A DNA stretch of 37,749 nt from the NCBI GenBank assembly GCA_051881695.1, contig JBJEQJ010000025.1:1-37749 (forward strand), given 5' to 3'. Every line of letters starts with the position of its first letter. Position 1 is the stretch's first letter. This DNA is from CAYJFG01 sp051881695. GTDB lineage: Bacteria; Bacillota; Clostridia; Oscillospirales; Acutalibacteraceae. The position numbers were made by a program, and so were the translations under genes. Of this stretch, positions 30,272-37,749 are shown one piece after another. Below the pieces are notes generated by a model that was given only the letters and a program-made list of their open reading frames with translations, was not told the origin of the DNA and did no database searches.

Positions 30272-32566
30272 ATGAAAATCAAAAAAATTATTTCGGGAGC
30301 GATGGCAATAATTATGGCTATGTCTTTAACAGGAACGTCTGTGAGTGCATTGTCGGAAACCGACTACAGCGCACTGGTGCAAAGGCTTGAAAAAACTACC
30401 TATGACGGTGATGATCTTGGCGCGGTGTACTCAAAAGAAGGCACTGCCTTCAAGGTTTGGGCGCCAAGCGCACAAAGTGTTACGCTTAATTTATACGCAA
30501 CCGGCAGCGACAGCGAAAAAAATGCAAAAACAATTTCAAATACTCCTATGAATAAGGATAATGTAACCGGCGTATGGTCTGTAAAAGTTGACGGAGATTT
30601 AAACGGAACTTATTACACATATACTGTTACAACTGACGGAGAATCGCAGGAAACCGGTGATATTTACGCAAAAGCGGCAGGAGTAAACGGCGAACGCAGT
30701 ATGGTTGTTGACTTAAGCTCCACAAACCCAAGCGACTGGGACAAGGACAACAGAATACTCTTTGATGAACAAACACAGGCGATAGTGTGGGAAATACATG
30801 TAAAGGACTTTTCAAACAGTGAAACCTCGGGTGTTTCCGAAGAAAACAGAGGAAAGTACCTTGCATTTACAGAAACAGGCACTACCTTAAACGGTAAGGG
30901 AGATATACCTACCTGTATTGATTATTTAAAACAGCTTGGTGTTACAGCTGTTCAGCTTAACCCGTTTTACGACTACGGCTCAGTTGATGAAACAGTTACA
31001 GACGATGAAGAGCTGTTCAACTGGGGCTATGACCCGAAAAATTACAACGTTCCGGAGGGTTCATATTCCTCAAACCCATATGACGGTGCAGTCAGAATAA
31101 ACGAAACAAAGCAAATGATAAAGGCTTTGCACGATGCGGGAATCGCAGTAATAATGGATGTTGTGTATAATCACACCTATACAGGCGAGGATTCGTTCTT
31201 TAACAGAACAGTGCCGGGCTATTATTACAGATTTACGCAGGACGGTCAGTGGTCAAATGCATCAGGCTGCGGAAATGATACAGCTTCAGAGCATACAATG
31301 TACAGGAAATTTATGGTGGATTCTGTCTACTATTGGGCGACGGAATATCATCTTGACGGCTTCCGCTTTGACCTTATGGGACTTCACGATGTTGACACGA
31401 TGAACGCCATAAGAGAAAAGCTTGATACAATAGAAAACGGTGAAAAAATAGTTATATACGGCGAAGGCTGGGAGATGGCGCAAAACACGGAATCCTCTAT
31501 GGCGTCGCAGTCTAATATGAAGCTGTTAAGCGAACGAATAGGCGCATTTAACGATGGAATCAGAGACGCCTTAAAGGGTGATAATTTCAACGCAAATGAT
31601 TCCGGCTTTGTTCAGGGTAATGCGGCACCGTCAAAGATTAAGCGCGGTGTGCAGGCGGCAACCGTAGATTGGGCAAAGCAGCCGTCGCAAACGGTGACGT
31701 ATGCCTCTGCCCACGATAACTTAACGCTTTATGATAAGCTTATTTCATCTGCCGGTGAAAAGGGCGCAGACTACACAAAGCGATATGAAGATTTGGTTGC
31801 AATGAATAAGCTGTCGGCAGGAGTTGTGCTGACATCACAGGGTATCTCCTTTATGCTTGCCGGTGAAGAAATGGCAAGAACAAAGCAGGGAGATGAAAAC
31901 AGCTATAAATCTTCTGCTTTAATAAATCAGCTTGACTGGAGCAATCTGGAGAAATTCCCGGATTTAACGGCTTACTATGCCGGACTTATGCAGATAAGAA
32001 ATAATTTTGCTCCGTTTACCTGCTCTTCAAACGAAGCAATAGACAATATGTTTTTCTTTGAAAACGACGACAAGCGTGCGCTTTCATATATGCTTACAAA
32101 CACCTTGACGGCAGATTCGCAGTGGAGCGCAGTTGTCTGCATATTCAACTCGAACAATGACAAGGATATAACGGTTGAGCTTGAGGGTGAGGCAAAAAAT
32201 AAAAACTGGGTTATAGTTGCAAACAGCGAAAAGGCAGGTCTTACTTCGCTGGGAGAGATTACAGACGGCAGGGTAGATGTTAAAAAGACCGGACTTGTAA
32301 TTCTGGCCGAGAAAGAAAGCTTTGAAAAAGCTGCGCTAAAGGCAGATAATTCTCTTATTGAAAAGCTTTTAAGTATTTCTGTCACTCAAACAGGCAAAGT
32401 GGAAGAACCGCCGACAGACGAACCGTCCTCGCAGCTTCAAACGGAAAACGGTAATCCTTCCGGCTTCGCAGGGATAGCAATTGCAGCAGGTGCGGGAATA
32501 CTTGTGCTTGCAGGCGCAGCAATTCTTGCGATAAAAAAGAATAAGAATAAAAACAAGCAAAATTAA
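30272..32566 (+). CDS. Type I pullulanase (GH13_14-like) with C-terminal membrane anchor
   Basis: 764 aa from ATG 30272; the ATG two codons upstream is too close to AGAGG. Signal peptide (MKIKKIISGAMAIIMAMSLTGTSVSA). A CBM48-like N-terminal domain follows (FKVWAPSAQSVTLNLYATG). The GH13 part has the pullulanase signature NWGYDPKNY, DVVYNH (D296), FRFDLMGLHD with nucleophile D367, YGEGW with acid/base E398, and SAHDN with D482. It should hydrolyse alpha-1,6 links in pullulan and amylopectin. The C-terminus is unusual: a Pro/Glu/Ser linker, NPSGF (about residue 728), a hydrophobic helix and a basic tail KKNKNKNKQN. That is the layout of a surface anchor, either by the helix or by a non-standard sortase signal. 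No dockerin. The next gene is a paralogue 65 bases downstream. Confidence 0.93.
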   Translation: MKIKKIISGAMAIIMAMSLTGTSVSALSETDYSALVQRLEKTTYDGDDLGAVYSKEGTAFKVWAPSAQSVTLNLYATGSDSEKNAKTISNTPMNKDNVTGVWSVKVDGDLNGTYYTYTVTTDGESQETGDIYAKAAGVNGERSMVVDLSSTNPSDWDKDNRILFDEQTQAIVWEIHVKDFSNSETSGVSEENRGKYLAFTETGTTLNGKGDIPTCIDYLKQLGVTAVQLNPFYDYGSVDETVTDDEELFNWGYDPKNYNVPEGSYSSNPYDGAVRINETKQMIKALHDAGIAVIMDVVYNHTYTGEDSFFNRTVPGYYYRFTQDGQWSNASGCGNDTASEHTMYRKFMVDSVYYWATEYHLDGFRFDLMGLHDVDTMNAIREKLDTIENGEKIVIYGEGWEMAQNTESSMASQSNMKLLSERIGAFNDGIRDALKGDNFNANDSGFVQGNAAPSKIKRGVQAATVDWAKQPSQTVTYASAHDNLTLYDKLISSAGEKGADYTKRYEDLVAMNKLSAGVVLTSQGISFMLAGEEMARTKQGDENSYKSSALINQLDWSNLEKFPDLTAYYAGLMQIRNNFAPFTCSSNEAIDNMFFFENDDKRALSYMLTNTLTADSQWSAVVCIFNSNNDKDITVELEGEAKNKNWVIVANSEKAGLTSLGEITDGRVDVKKTGLVILAEKESFEKAALKADNSLIEKLLSISVTQTGKVEEPPTDEPSSQLQTENGNPSGFAGIAIAAGAGILVLAGAAILAIKKNKNKNKQN

Positions 32567-32631
32567 TTATGGTAATTATTTCTTATATAGAAATTTTTAT
32601 ATTATACAAACAAAATTAAGGAGGAATTTTA

Positions 32632-35600
32632 GTGAAACTAAAAAGACTAACAGCAGTTATTTTAACTGTATTGATGGCAGCAAGTGTATTTTGTATGCCG
32701 ACTGCATCTGCGGCAACGCCTAACAAACATGAAGCAGAAGCAGCAGAGCTGGATAAGATTGCATACACCGGCTCTGACTTGGGTTCGACTTACACTCCTG
32801 AGGAAACAACATTTAAGGTTTGGGCACCCACAGCCTCAAAAGTAAGTGTCAAACTTTATGCGACCGGATCTAAAGCAGAGTCAACAAAACAAGGCGTTGA
32901 TGATGCCCTCGGTACATACGAAATGACCTATGACGAAACAAACGGCATATGGTCTGTAAAGATTGAAGGAGACTTTAAGAATGTTTACTACACATACTCC
33001 GTAACTGCTAATAGCAGCACAAAGGAGACTGTTGATATTTATGCCAAGGCAGTTGGCATAGAGGGTAACAGAGGTATGGTAGTTGACCTTGACAGCACTG
33101 ACCCTGAGGGTTGGGAGAACGACAATTACGTTCTTGTTCCTAACCAGACAGATGCGTCAGTTTGGGAAATTCACGTTAAGGACTTCTCCTATGATGCAAG
33201 CTCAGGTATTTCTGAGGCGAACAGAGGTAAATACCTTGCATTTACAGAAACAGGTACAACCTTAAACAATGAAGGAAAACTGCCAACCGGTATTGACTAT
33301 TTAAAGCAGTTGGGCGTTAAATATGTTCAGATTAACCCATTCTATGATTTCGCTTCTGTAACTGAGGCAGGCTCTTCCACACAGTTTAACTGGGGCTATG
33401 ACCCAAAGAACTACAATGCTCCCGAGGGCTCATATTCTTCAAATCCGTATGATGGTAATGTAAGAATTAACGAAGTAAAGCAAATGATTCAGGCTCTCCA
33501 TAATGCAGGAATCGGCGTAATTATGGACGTAGTTTATAACCATACATATTCAAATACTACATCTTGGTTCAATTATACAGTACCTTATTATTATTACAGA
33601 TTCACAAAAACTGGCGCATGGTCTAACGGTTCAGGCTGCGGTAACGATACTGCTTCAGAGCGTGCTATGTTCAGAAAGTTTATGGTTGATTCTGTAAGAT
33701 ATTGGGCAGAGGAATACCACATCGACGGCTTCCGTTTTGACCTTATGGGCTTGCACGATGTTGAAGCAATGAACGCAATTCGTGCTTCCCTTGACGAAAT
33801 CGACAAAAGACTTATAATGTACGGCGAGGGCTGGAATTTAAGCACATCTCCAGACTCAACAGCTCCTGCGTTAGCTACACAGACTAATGCTTCAAAGGTG
33901 TCTGAGAGAATCGGTTTCTTCAATGACCAAATAAGAGACGGCCTTAAGGGCAGCGTATTTGCCGAAACAGGTAAGGGCTATATCCAGGGTGTAAAAACAT
34001 CTGCAGCTGATGTAAAGGCAGGTATTACAGCTAATACTTTGTCTGGAAAATGGAAGGCGTTAGCGCCTACACAAACAGTGACCTATGTATCCTGCCATGA
34101 TAACCATACATTATACGACAGACTTGTTGCTTCAATGTACGGAACAGAAACAGAGCTTTACTCACAAAGGTATGATGATTTAATTGCAATGAATAAATTA
34201 AGCTCTGCAATTATATTCTCATCACAGGGTACTCCGTTTATCCTTGCAGGTGAAGAGCTTGCAAGAACAAAGTACGGCGATCACAACAGCTACAAGTCAT
34301 CGCCGGACATAAACAAGATTGATTGGAACAGAATGACAGAGTATCAGGACGTAATGTCTTACTATGCCGGTATGATAGAGCTGCGTAACGCATATCCGTT
34401 ATTTAGAGATCCTACAACAGATACAGCTAAGAACAAGCTTACGTATGCAGCTACGGCAGCGGGCGTAATTGCTTATACAATTCAAGACAGCGAACAGGCT
34501 TGGAAAAATGTTGCAGTATGCTTTAATGACACTGAGGAAGCTCAGGAAGTTACACTTAAAGGTAAGACAGATGTTCCTACAAATTGGGTAGTAGTTGCAA
34601 ACGGAGACGCTGCCGGTGTTGCAAGCCTCGGCGAAATTTCCGGAGAAACAGTTACAGTTCCTGCTATGTCTGCGTTAATCCTTGTTGATAAGGAAAGCTA
34701 CGACGCTGCAAAGATTCCCAATAACAGAGGTATTGTAACAATTAAGCACGTTAACAAGACAACAGGCGAGCTTCTTAGTCAGTCAACCGTTACAGGTCCT
34801 ATCGGCTCATATTACACATCAACCGCAAACAAGAAATTCGCTTTAGAATATGACCTTACAGCAACTCCTGAAAATGCAGAGGGCTTGTTCACGGAAGAAG
34901 GAATAACTGTAACCTACGAATATGAGCTTTATTCACTTCGCGGTGTTGATGTTACAGGCGACGGTAAAGTAGATAACCACGATGTACTTTATCTTCAAAA
35001 GAGCTTTGCAGGATATTTTGAATCTCCTGTTGATGCAGATATAAATAAGGATGGCGAAGTAAACTTAAAGGATTTACTCATCTATCAAAAGAACCTTGCC
35101 AAAATATTTGTAAGCGGCATCAGCGAGGTTGTTGTAAATTATCTTGACAAAGAAACAGGCGAACCTATTGCTCCGCAGACAGTGTCAAAAGCTCGTGTAG
35201 GCGAAAGCTACAATATGCCGCCTAAGGCTGTAAATTACTACGTTCTTGATGAAACAGTTCTTCCGGACAACGCACAGGGCATTTGCTCAACAACAAAGAC
35301 AGAAATTAACTATTATTATAACTATTCAGCAGTTAAGAGAACTGTTCACGTTAAGCTAATGGACGGCCAGACATGGATTCCTAACCTCTACGCTTGGTAT
35401 GAGGATGCGAGCACTAAGGCTGTCAACTTCTTAGGCGCTTGGCCCGGAAAGAGAATGACCGCAGAGGGCGACGGCTGGTATACAATCACGTTTGACTGCG
35501 GCGGTATGTTCCACTTCATTGTTAACTCAGGCGCTAACCAGACTATCGATATGAAGAATAACAATTCAGACATTTGGGTAGTTATGAATGTTGCTAAGCC

Positions 35601-35649
35601 GAATAAGGGCGAAAATGATTGTACAGTTTATACTGCTAAGCCGGAATAA
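32632..35649 (+). CDS. Type I pullulanase with internal dockerin and C-terminal starch-binding module
   Basis: 1005 aa. It starts at GTG 32632 behind AAGGAGG (8-base gap). Signal peptide to about residue 28 (ASA-ATP). A CBM48-like domain follows, then GH13 with NWGYDPKNY, FRFDLMGLHD (nucleophile D370), YGEGW (acid/base E399) and SCHDN (D490). After the catalytic part: a MucBP-like repeat (about 700-768, VTIKHVNKTTGELL), a type I dockerin (about 768-828) with two complete calcium loops starting at D773 and D803, a second MucBP-like repeat (about 832-900, VVVNYLDKETGEPI), and a CBM26-like module (about 905-1000, YAWYEDASTK, GAWPGKRM, GDGWYTITF). The dockerin is internal rather than terminal. 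The product is a debranching enzyme for an amylosome-type complex. It is strongly similar to the gene just upstream, so the two arose by tandem duplication. Confidence 0.95.
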   Translation: MKLKRLTAVILTVLMAASVFCMPTASAATPNKHEAEAAELDKIAYTGSDLGSTYTPEETTFKVWAPTASKVSVKLYATGSKAESTKQGVDDALGTYEMTYDETNGIWSVKIEGDFKNVYYTYSVTANSSTKETVDIYAKAVGIEGNRGMVVDLDSTDPEGWENDNYVLVPNQTDASVWEIHVKDFSYDASSGISEANRGKYLAFTETGTTLNNEGKLPTGIDYLKQLGVKYVQINPFYDFASVTEAGSSTQFNWGYDPKNYNAPEGSYSSNPYDGNVRINEVKQMIQALHNAGIGVIMDVVYNHTYSNTTSWFNYTVPYYYYRFTKTGAWSNGSGCGNDTASERAMFRKFMVDSVRYWAEEYHIDGFRFDLMGLHDVEAMNAIRASLDEIDKRLIMYGEGWNLSTSPDSTAPALATQTNASKVSERIGFFNDQIRDGLKGSVFAETGKGYIQGVKTSAADVKAGITANTLSGKWKALAPTQTVTYVSCHDNHTLYDRLVASMYGTETELYSQRYDDLIAMNKLSSAIIFSSQGTPFILAGEELARTKYGDHNSYKSSPDINKIDWNRMTEYQDVMSYYAGMIELRNAYPLFRDPTTDTAKNKLTYAATAAGVIAYTIQDSEQAWKNVAVCFNDTEEAQEVTLKGKTDVPTNWVVVANGDAAGVASLGEISGETVTVPAMSALILVDKESYDAAKIPNNRGIVTIKHVNKTTGELLSQSTVTGPIGSYYTSTANKKFALEYDLTATPENAEGLFTEEGITVTYEYELYSLRGVDVTGDGKVDNHDVLYLQKSFAGYFESPVDADINKDGEVNLKDLLIYQKNLAKIFVSGISEVVVNYLDKETGEPIAPQTVSKARVGESYNMPPKAVNYYVLDETVLPDNAQGICSTTKTEINYYYNYSAVKRTVHVKLMDGQTWIPNLYAWYEDASTKAVNFLGAWPGKRMTAEGDGWYTITFDCGGMFHFIVNSGANQTIDMKNNNSDIWVVMNVAKPNKGENDCTVYTAKPE

Positions 35650-35689
35650 TCTATTACAGTCTTTATTGAGGCATATATAATTAGATAAC

Positions 35690-35731
35690 AAATCCCCTGT
35701 GCTTTACTTTTTAAAGCACAGGGGATTTTAA
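35690..35731. terminator. Convergent terminator, pullulanase (+) / pyk (-)
   Basis: Perfect 16-bp stem AAATCCCCTGTGCTTT / AAAGCACAGGGGATTT with a 7-base loop; T-rich on both sides. It lies 40 bases past the pullulanase stop and 45 bases past the pyk stop. Confidence 0.85.
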
Positions 35732-35773
35732 CGTGTGAAAGGGCAGGTAAATATTTAATTTTGTCGGCAGCTA

Positions 35774-37525
35774 TTACTGCTTGCTGTGTGCGCTGAAAAC
35801 AATGCCTCTGTTGCCGTCAAGCTTAACGGTAGTACCGCTTTTTAAAAGGCTGACTGCGTTTGTTGCGTTTACAATTACAGGCTTGTCAAGAGCCAAAGAC
35901 ACTATCGCTGCATGGGAATTAATTCCGCCTGTTTCGGTAATAATACCGCTTGCCTTTTTCATAAGAGGAAGAATATTGTTGCTTGTTTTAGAAATAACAA
36001 GAATATCGCCGTCCTTAAAATTCTCCCAGGCTTCATCTTCACTTTTGCAAACGCAAAGTCTGCCATATACACTGTTATGGTTTACAACGCTTCCGCTTAC
36101 AAGGACATCGCCTACTAAATGAACCTTCAGCATATTTGTGGTACCCGAAATACCAAGTGGGATACCTGCTGTGATTACAGCTAAATCTCCGTTTTTAACA
36201 AGACCTTGCTTTTGTGCAACAGAAACAACGTGATTGAACAGCTCGTCGGTGTTGTCCTTTTCGTCTACCAAAATGGGAATTACACCCCAGGAAAGTGCCA
36301 TCTGGCGCTCAACCTTTTTATTTGTTGTTCCGCTTATTATAGGACACGCCGGTCTGAATTTAGAGATCATTCTGGCAGTTTGTCCTGTTTTTGATACTGT
36401 CATTATTGCAACAGCGCCCAAATCGTGAGCAGTTGTGCAGGTGGCGTGAGAGATAGCGGAGGTTACATCAGGCCTTTCGGTAATATCTCTTTTCCTGAAA
36501 ATTTCAATATAATCAATGTCCTGCTCGGTTCTTTCTGCAATGGTCGCCATAGTTTTAAGAGCTTCAACAGGGAAGTTACCGGCTGCTGTTTCTCCGCTCA
36601 GCATAATTGCGCTTGTTCCGTCGTATATTGCGTTGGCAACGTCTGTTGCTTCGGCACGTGTAGGACGTGGGTTTTTAATCATAGAATCAAGCAGCTGTGT
36701 TGCGGTTATTACCTGTTTTCCTGCATTATATGCCTTAGCAATAAGCTTCTTCTGAATTATCGGAATATCCTCCATCGGTATTTCAACGCCCAAATCTCCT
36801 CTGGCTACCATAATACCGTCAGATACTCTTATTATATCGTCAATATTGTCTACACCCTCGGCGTTTTCAATTTTTGCAACTATTCTTATATTGTTGCAGT
36901 TGTTTTTCTCAAGCTCGTTTCTAAGCTGTAAAATATCGTCTGAGCTTCTTGTAAAGGACGCCGCAATAAAATCAACATCCTCTTTAACGCCAAAGGCAAT
37001 ATCTGCCTTGTCGCGCTCGCTGATAAAGGGAAGAGAAAGCTTAACACCCGGAACATTTATTCCTTTATAAGATGCAATCGTACCACCGTTTATTACTTCG
37101 CACACTATGTCGCAGCCCTTTATCTCAACAACCTTCATTTCAATTAGTCCGTCATCAACCAGTATTCGTGAACCGAGGTTTACGTCCTTGTACAAGTCCT
37201 TATAGGTTATTGAGCATTTGCTGCTGCTGCCGTCAACCTCTTTTGGTGTAAGGGTAAAAAGCTGCCCTGTTTTAAGCTCTGCAGTTTTATCCGGAAAGGT
37301 TCCTGTTCTAATCTCCGGACCTCTAGTGTCAAGCAATAAAGCAACAGGAACATTAAGCTCATCTCTGAGTTTTTTTATCATATCTATTCTTGCCTTATGG
37401 TCTGCGTGCTGACCGTGGGACATATTCATCCTGGCAACAGCCATACCGTTTATAATAAGGTCCCTTAATACCTGCTCGTTGTCAGTGGCAGGGCCTAAAG
37501 TACAGATTATTTTTGTTTTTCTCAT
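35774..37525 (-). CDS. pyk: Pyruvate kinase with C-terminal PEP-utiliser domain
   Basis: 583 aa from ATG 37525, close to the Bacillus form (585 aa). N-terminal MRKTKIICTLGPAT, then ARMNMSHG, LDTRGPEIRTG, active-site region KIENAEGVDNIDDI, MVARGDLGVEIP, TATQLLDSMIKNPRPTRAEATDVANA and SGETAAGNFP. The extra C-terminal domain (about 475-583) has GGINSHAAIVSLALDKPVIV, the mobile domain of PEP-using enzymes. It makes pyruvate and ATP from PEP in glycolysis, the fate of sugars released by the starch enzymes. The ATG four codons upstream touches AAAGG and is unlikely to be used. Own promoter at 37594-37622. Confidence 0.96.
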   Translation of the reverse strand: MRKTKIICTLGPATDNEQVLRDLIINGMAVARMNMSHGQHADHKARIDMIKKLRDELNVPVALLLDTRGPEIRTGTFPDKTAELKTGQLFTLTPKEVDGSSSKCSITYKDLYKDVNLGSRILVDDGLIEMKVVEIKGCDIVCEVINGGTIASYKGINVPGVKLSLPFISERDKADIAFGVKEDVDFIAASFTRSSDDILQLRNELEKNNCNNIRIVAKIENAEGVDNIDDIIRVSDGIMVARGDLGVEIPMEDIPIIQKKLIAKAYNAGKQVITATQLLDSMIKNPRPTRAEATDVANAIYDGTSAIMLSGETAAGNFPVEALKTMATIAERTEQDIDYIEIFRKRDITERPDVTSAISHATCTTAHDLGAVAIMTVSKTGQTARMISKFRPACPIISGTTNKKVERQMALSWGVIPILVDEKDNTDELFNHVVSVAQKQGLVKNGDLAVITAGIPLGISGTTNMLKVHLVGDVLVSGSVVNHNSVYGRLCVCKSEDEAWENFKDGDILVISKTSNNILPLMKKASGIITETGGINSHAAIVSLALDKPVIVNATNAVSLLKSGTTVKLDGNRGIVFSAHSKQ

Positions 37526-37593
37526 AACGTTCAACATCCTTTCGCTTTTTTCATAATAGAAAATTAGAAATCTGAGTTAAATTCTACAAGTAA

Positions 37594-37622
37594 ATTATAC
37601 AGTAAAATTTGCTTTTTCTCAA
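37594..37622 (-). promoter_or_regulatory. Promoter candidate of pyk
   Basis: On the minus strand TTGAGA (37622-37617), 17-base spacer, perfect TATAAT (37599-37594), about 70 bases before the chosen start codon. Confidence 0.75.
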
Positions 37623-37711
37623 CTTAATTTTGATACTTAACGTATATTTTACATCCGTAATATATTTTTATCCGCAAATATGGCAGTATATGCTGACTTA
37701 AAGTGAATTCT

Positions 37712-37749
37712 ATGAGAGAAAAGAGAACAAAAACAGAAAAATTTGAAAA
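37712..37749 (+). CDS. Possible start of a plus-strand gene cut by the window edge
   Basis: ATG 37712 opens a frame (MREKRTKTEKFE) that runs to the end of the window. The ribosome site is weak (AAAGTGA). Twelve codons are too few to identify it, and it may not be real. Confidence 0.2.
   Translation, partial: MREKRTKTEKFE

Noticed and set aside
1..37749. CRISPR array, phage genes, toxin-antitoxin pair, rRNA
   Set aside because: I looked on both strands for repeat-spacer arrays, phage structural or integrase motifs, small paired genes and rRNA cores, and saw none.

Overview
The window comes from a spore-forming, low-GC Gram-positive anaerobe of the Ruminococcaceae, and it looks most like Ruminococcus bromii or a close relative. 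The support is a starch-degrading set with cellulosome-type dockerins and starch-binding modules (the amylosome style of R. bromii), a complete spoIIA operon, a CwlJ/GerQ-like spore germination pair, and Bacillus/Clostridium-type gene order in the housekeeping blocks. This assignment is inferred from gene content; no database search was run.

Layout, left to right. (1) 1-3.9 kb: the 3' part of a dockerin protein (Thr/Pro linker, CBM26-like module, three Ig-like repeats, dockerin), then a secreted GH13 alpha-amylase without a dockerin. (2) 4.0-5.0 kb: adenosine deaminase. (3) 5.1-11.8 kb, minus strand: holB-ricT, a small 2[4Fe-4S] ferredoxin, trmN6-like methyltransferase, rsmI, folC, a terminator, then spoIIAA-spoIIAB-sigF. 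(4) 12.2-19.5 kb, plus strand: phoH-ybeY-dgkA-era-yqzL-recO-mutS2 and a membrane-anchored protein, the conserved Firmicutes order. (5) 19.6-22.7 kb: tRNA-Leu(CAG), then an accessory unit of TetR regulator, membrane-anchored alpha/beta hydrolase, a decayed condensation-domain/adenylate-ligase pseudogene, and an SCP2-like protein. (6) 22.8-25.2 kb: CwlJ-like cortex hydrolase, a ~180-bp MITE-like element, a GerQ-like coat protein, and convergent hemW. (7) 25.5-28.8 kb: a DUF2079-type membrane protein and the rpsF-ssb-rpsR operon. (8) 28.8-29.5 kb: a deletion scar joining a 3' histidine-kinase fragment head-to-head with a 3' ABC-ATPase fragment. (9) 29.6-35.7 kb: a small uncharacterised protein and two tandem paralogous type I pullulanases, one with a C-terminal membrane anchor, the other with an internal dockerin and a C-terminal starch-binding module. 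(10) 35.8-37.5 kb: pyruvate kinase.

How the genes work together: the amylase cuts alpha-1,4 links and the pullulanases cut alpha-1,6 branch points of starch. Dockerins, starch-binding modules and a membrane anchor place these enzymes on scaffoldin, on starch or at the cell surface. SpoIIAA/AB/SigF control forespore transcription; CwlJ- and GerQ-like proteins act at germination. The most unusual features are the two decayed accessory loci (21.7-22.3 kb and 28.9-29.4 kb), a dockerin whose second calcium loop has lost its ligands, the inverted-repeat element abutting the cwlJ stop codon, a possible non-ATG (ATT) start for phoH, and a perfect 17-bp hairpin just upstream of hemW. I did not see a clearly new defence, mobile or biosynthetic system.
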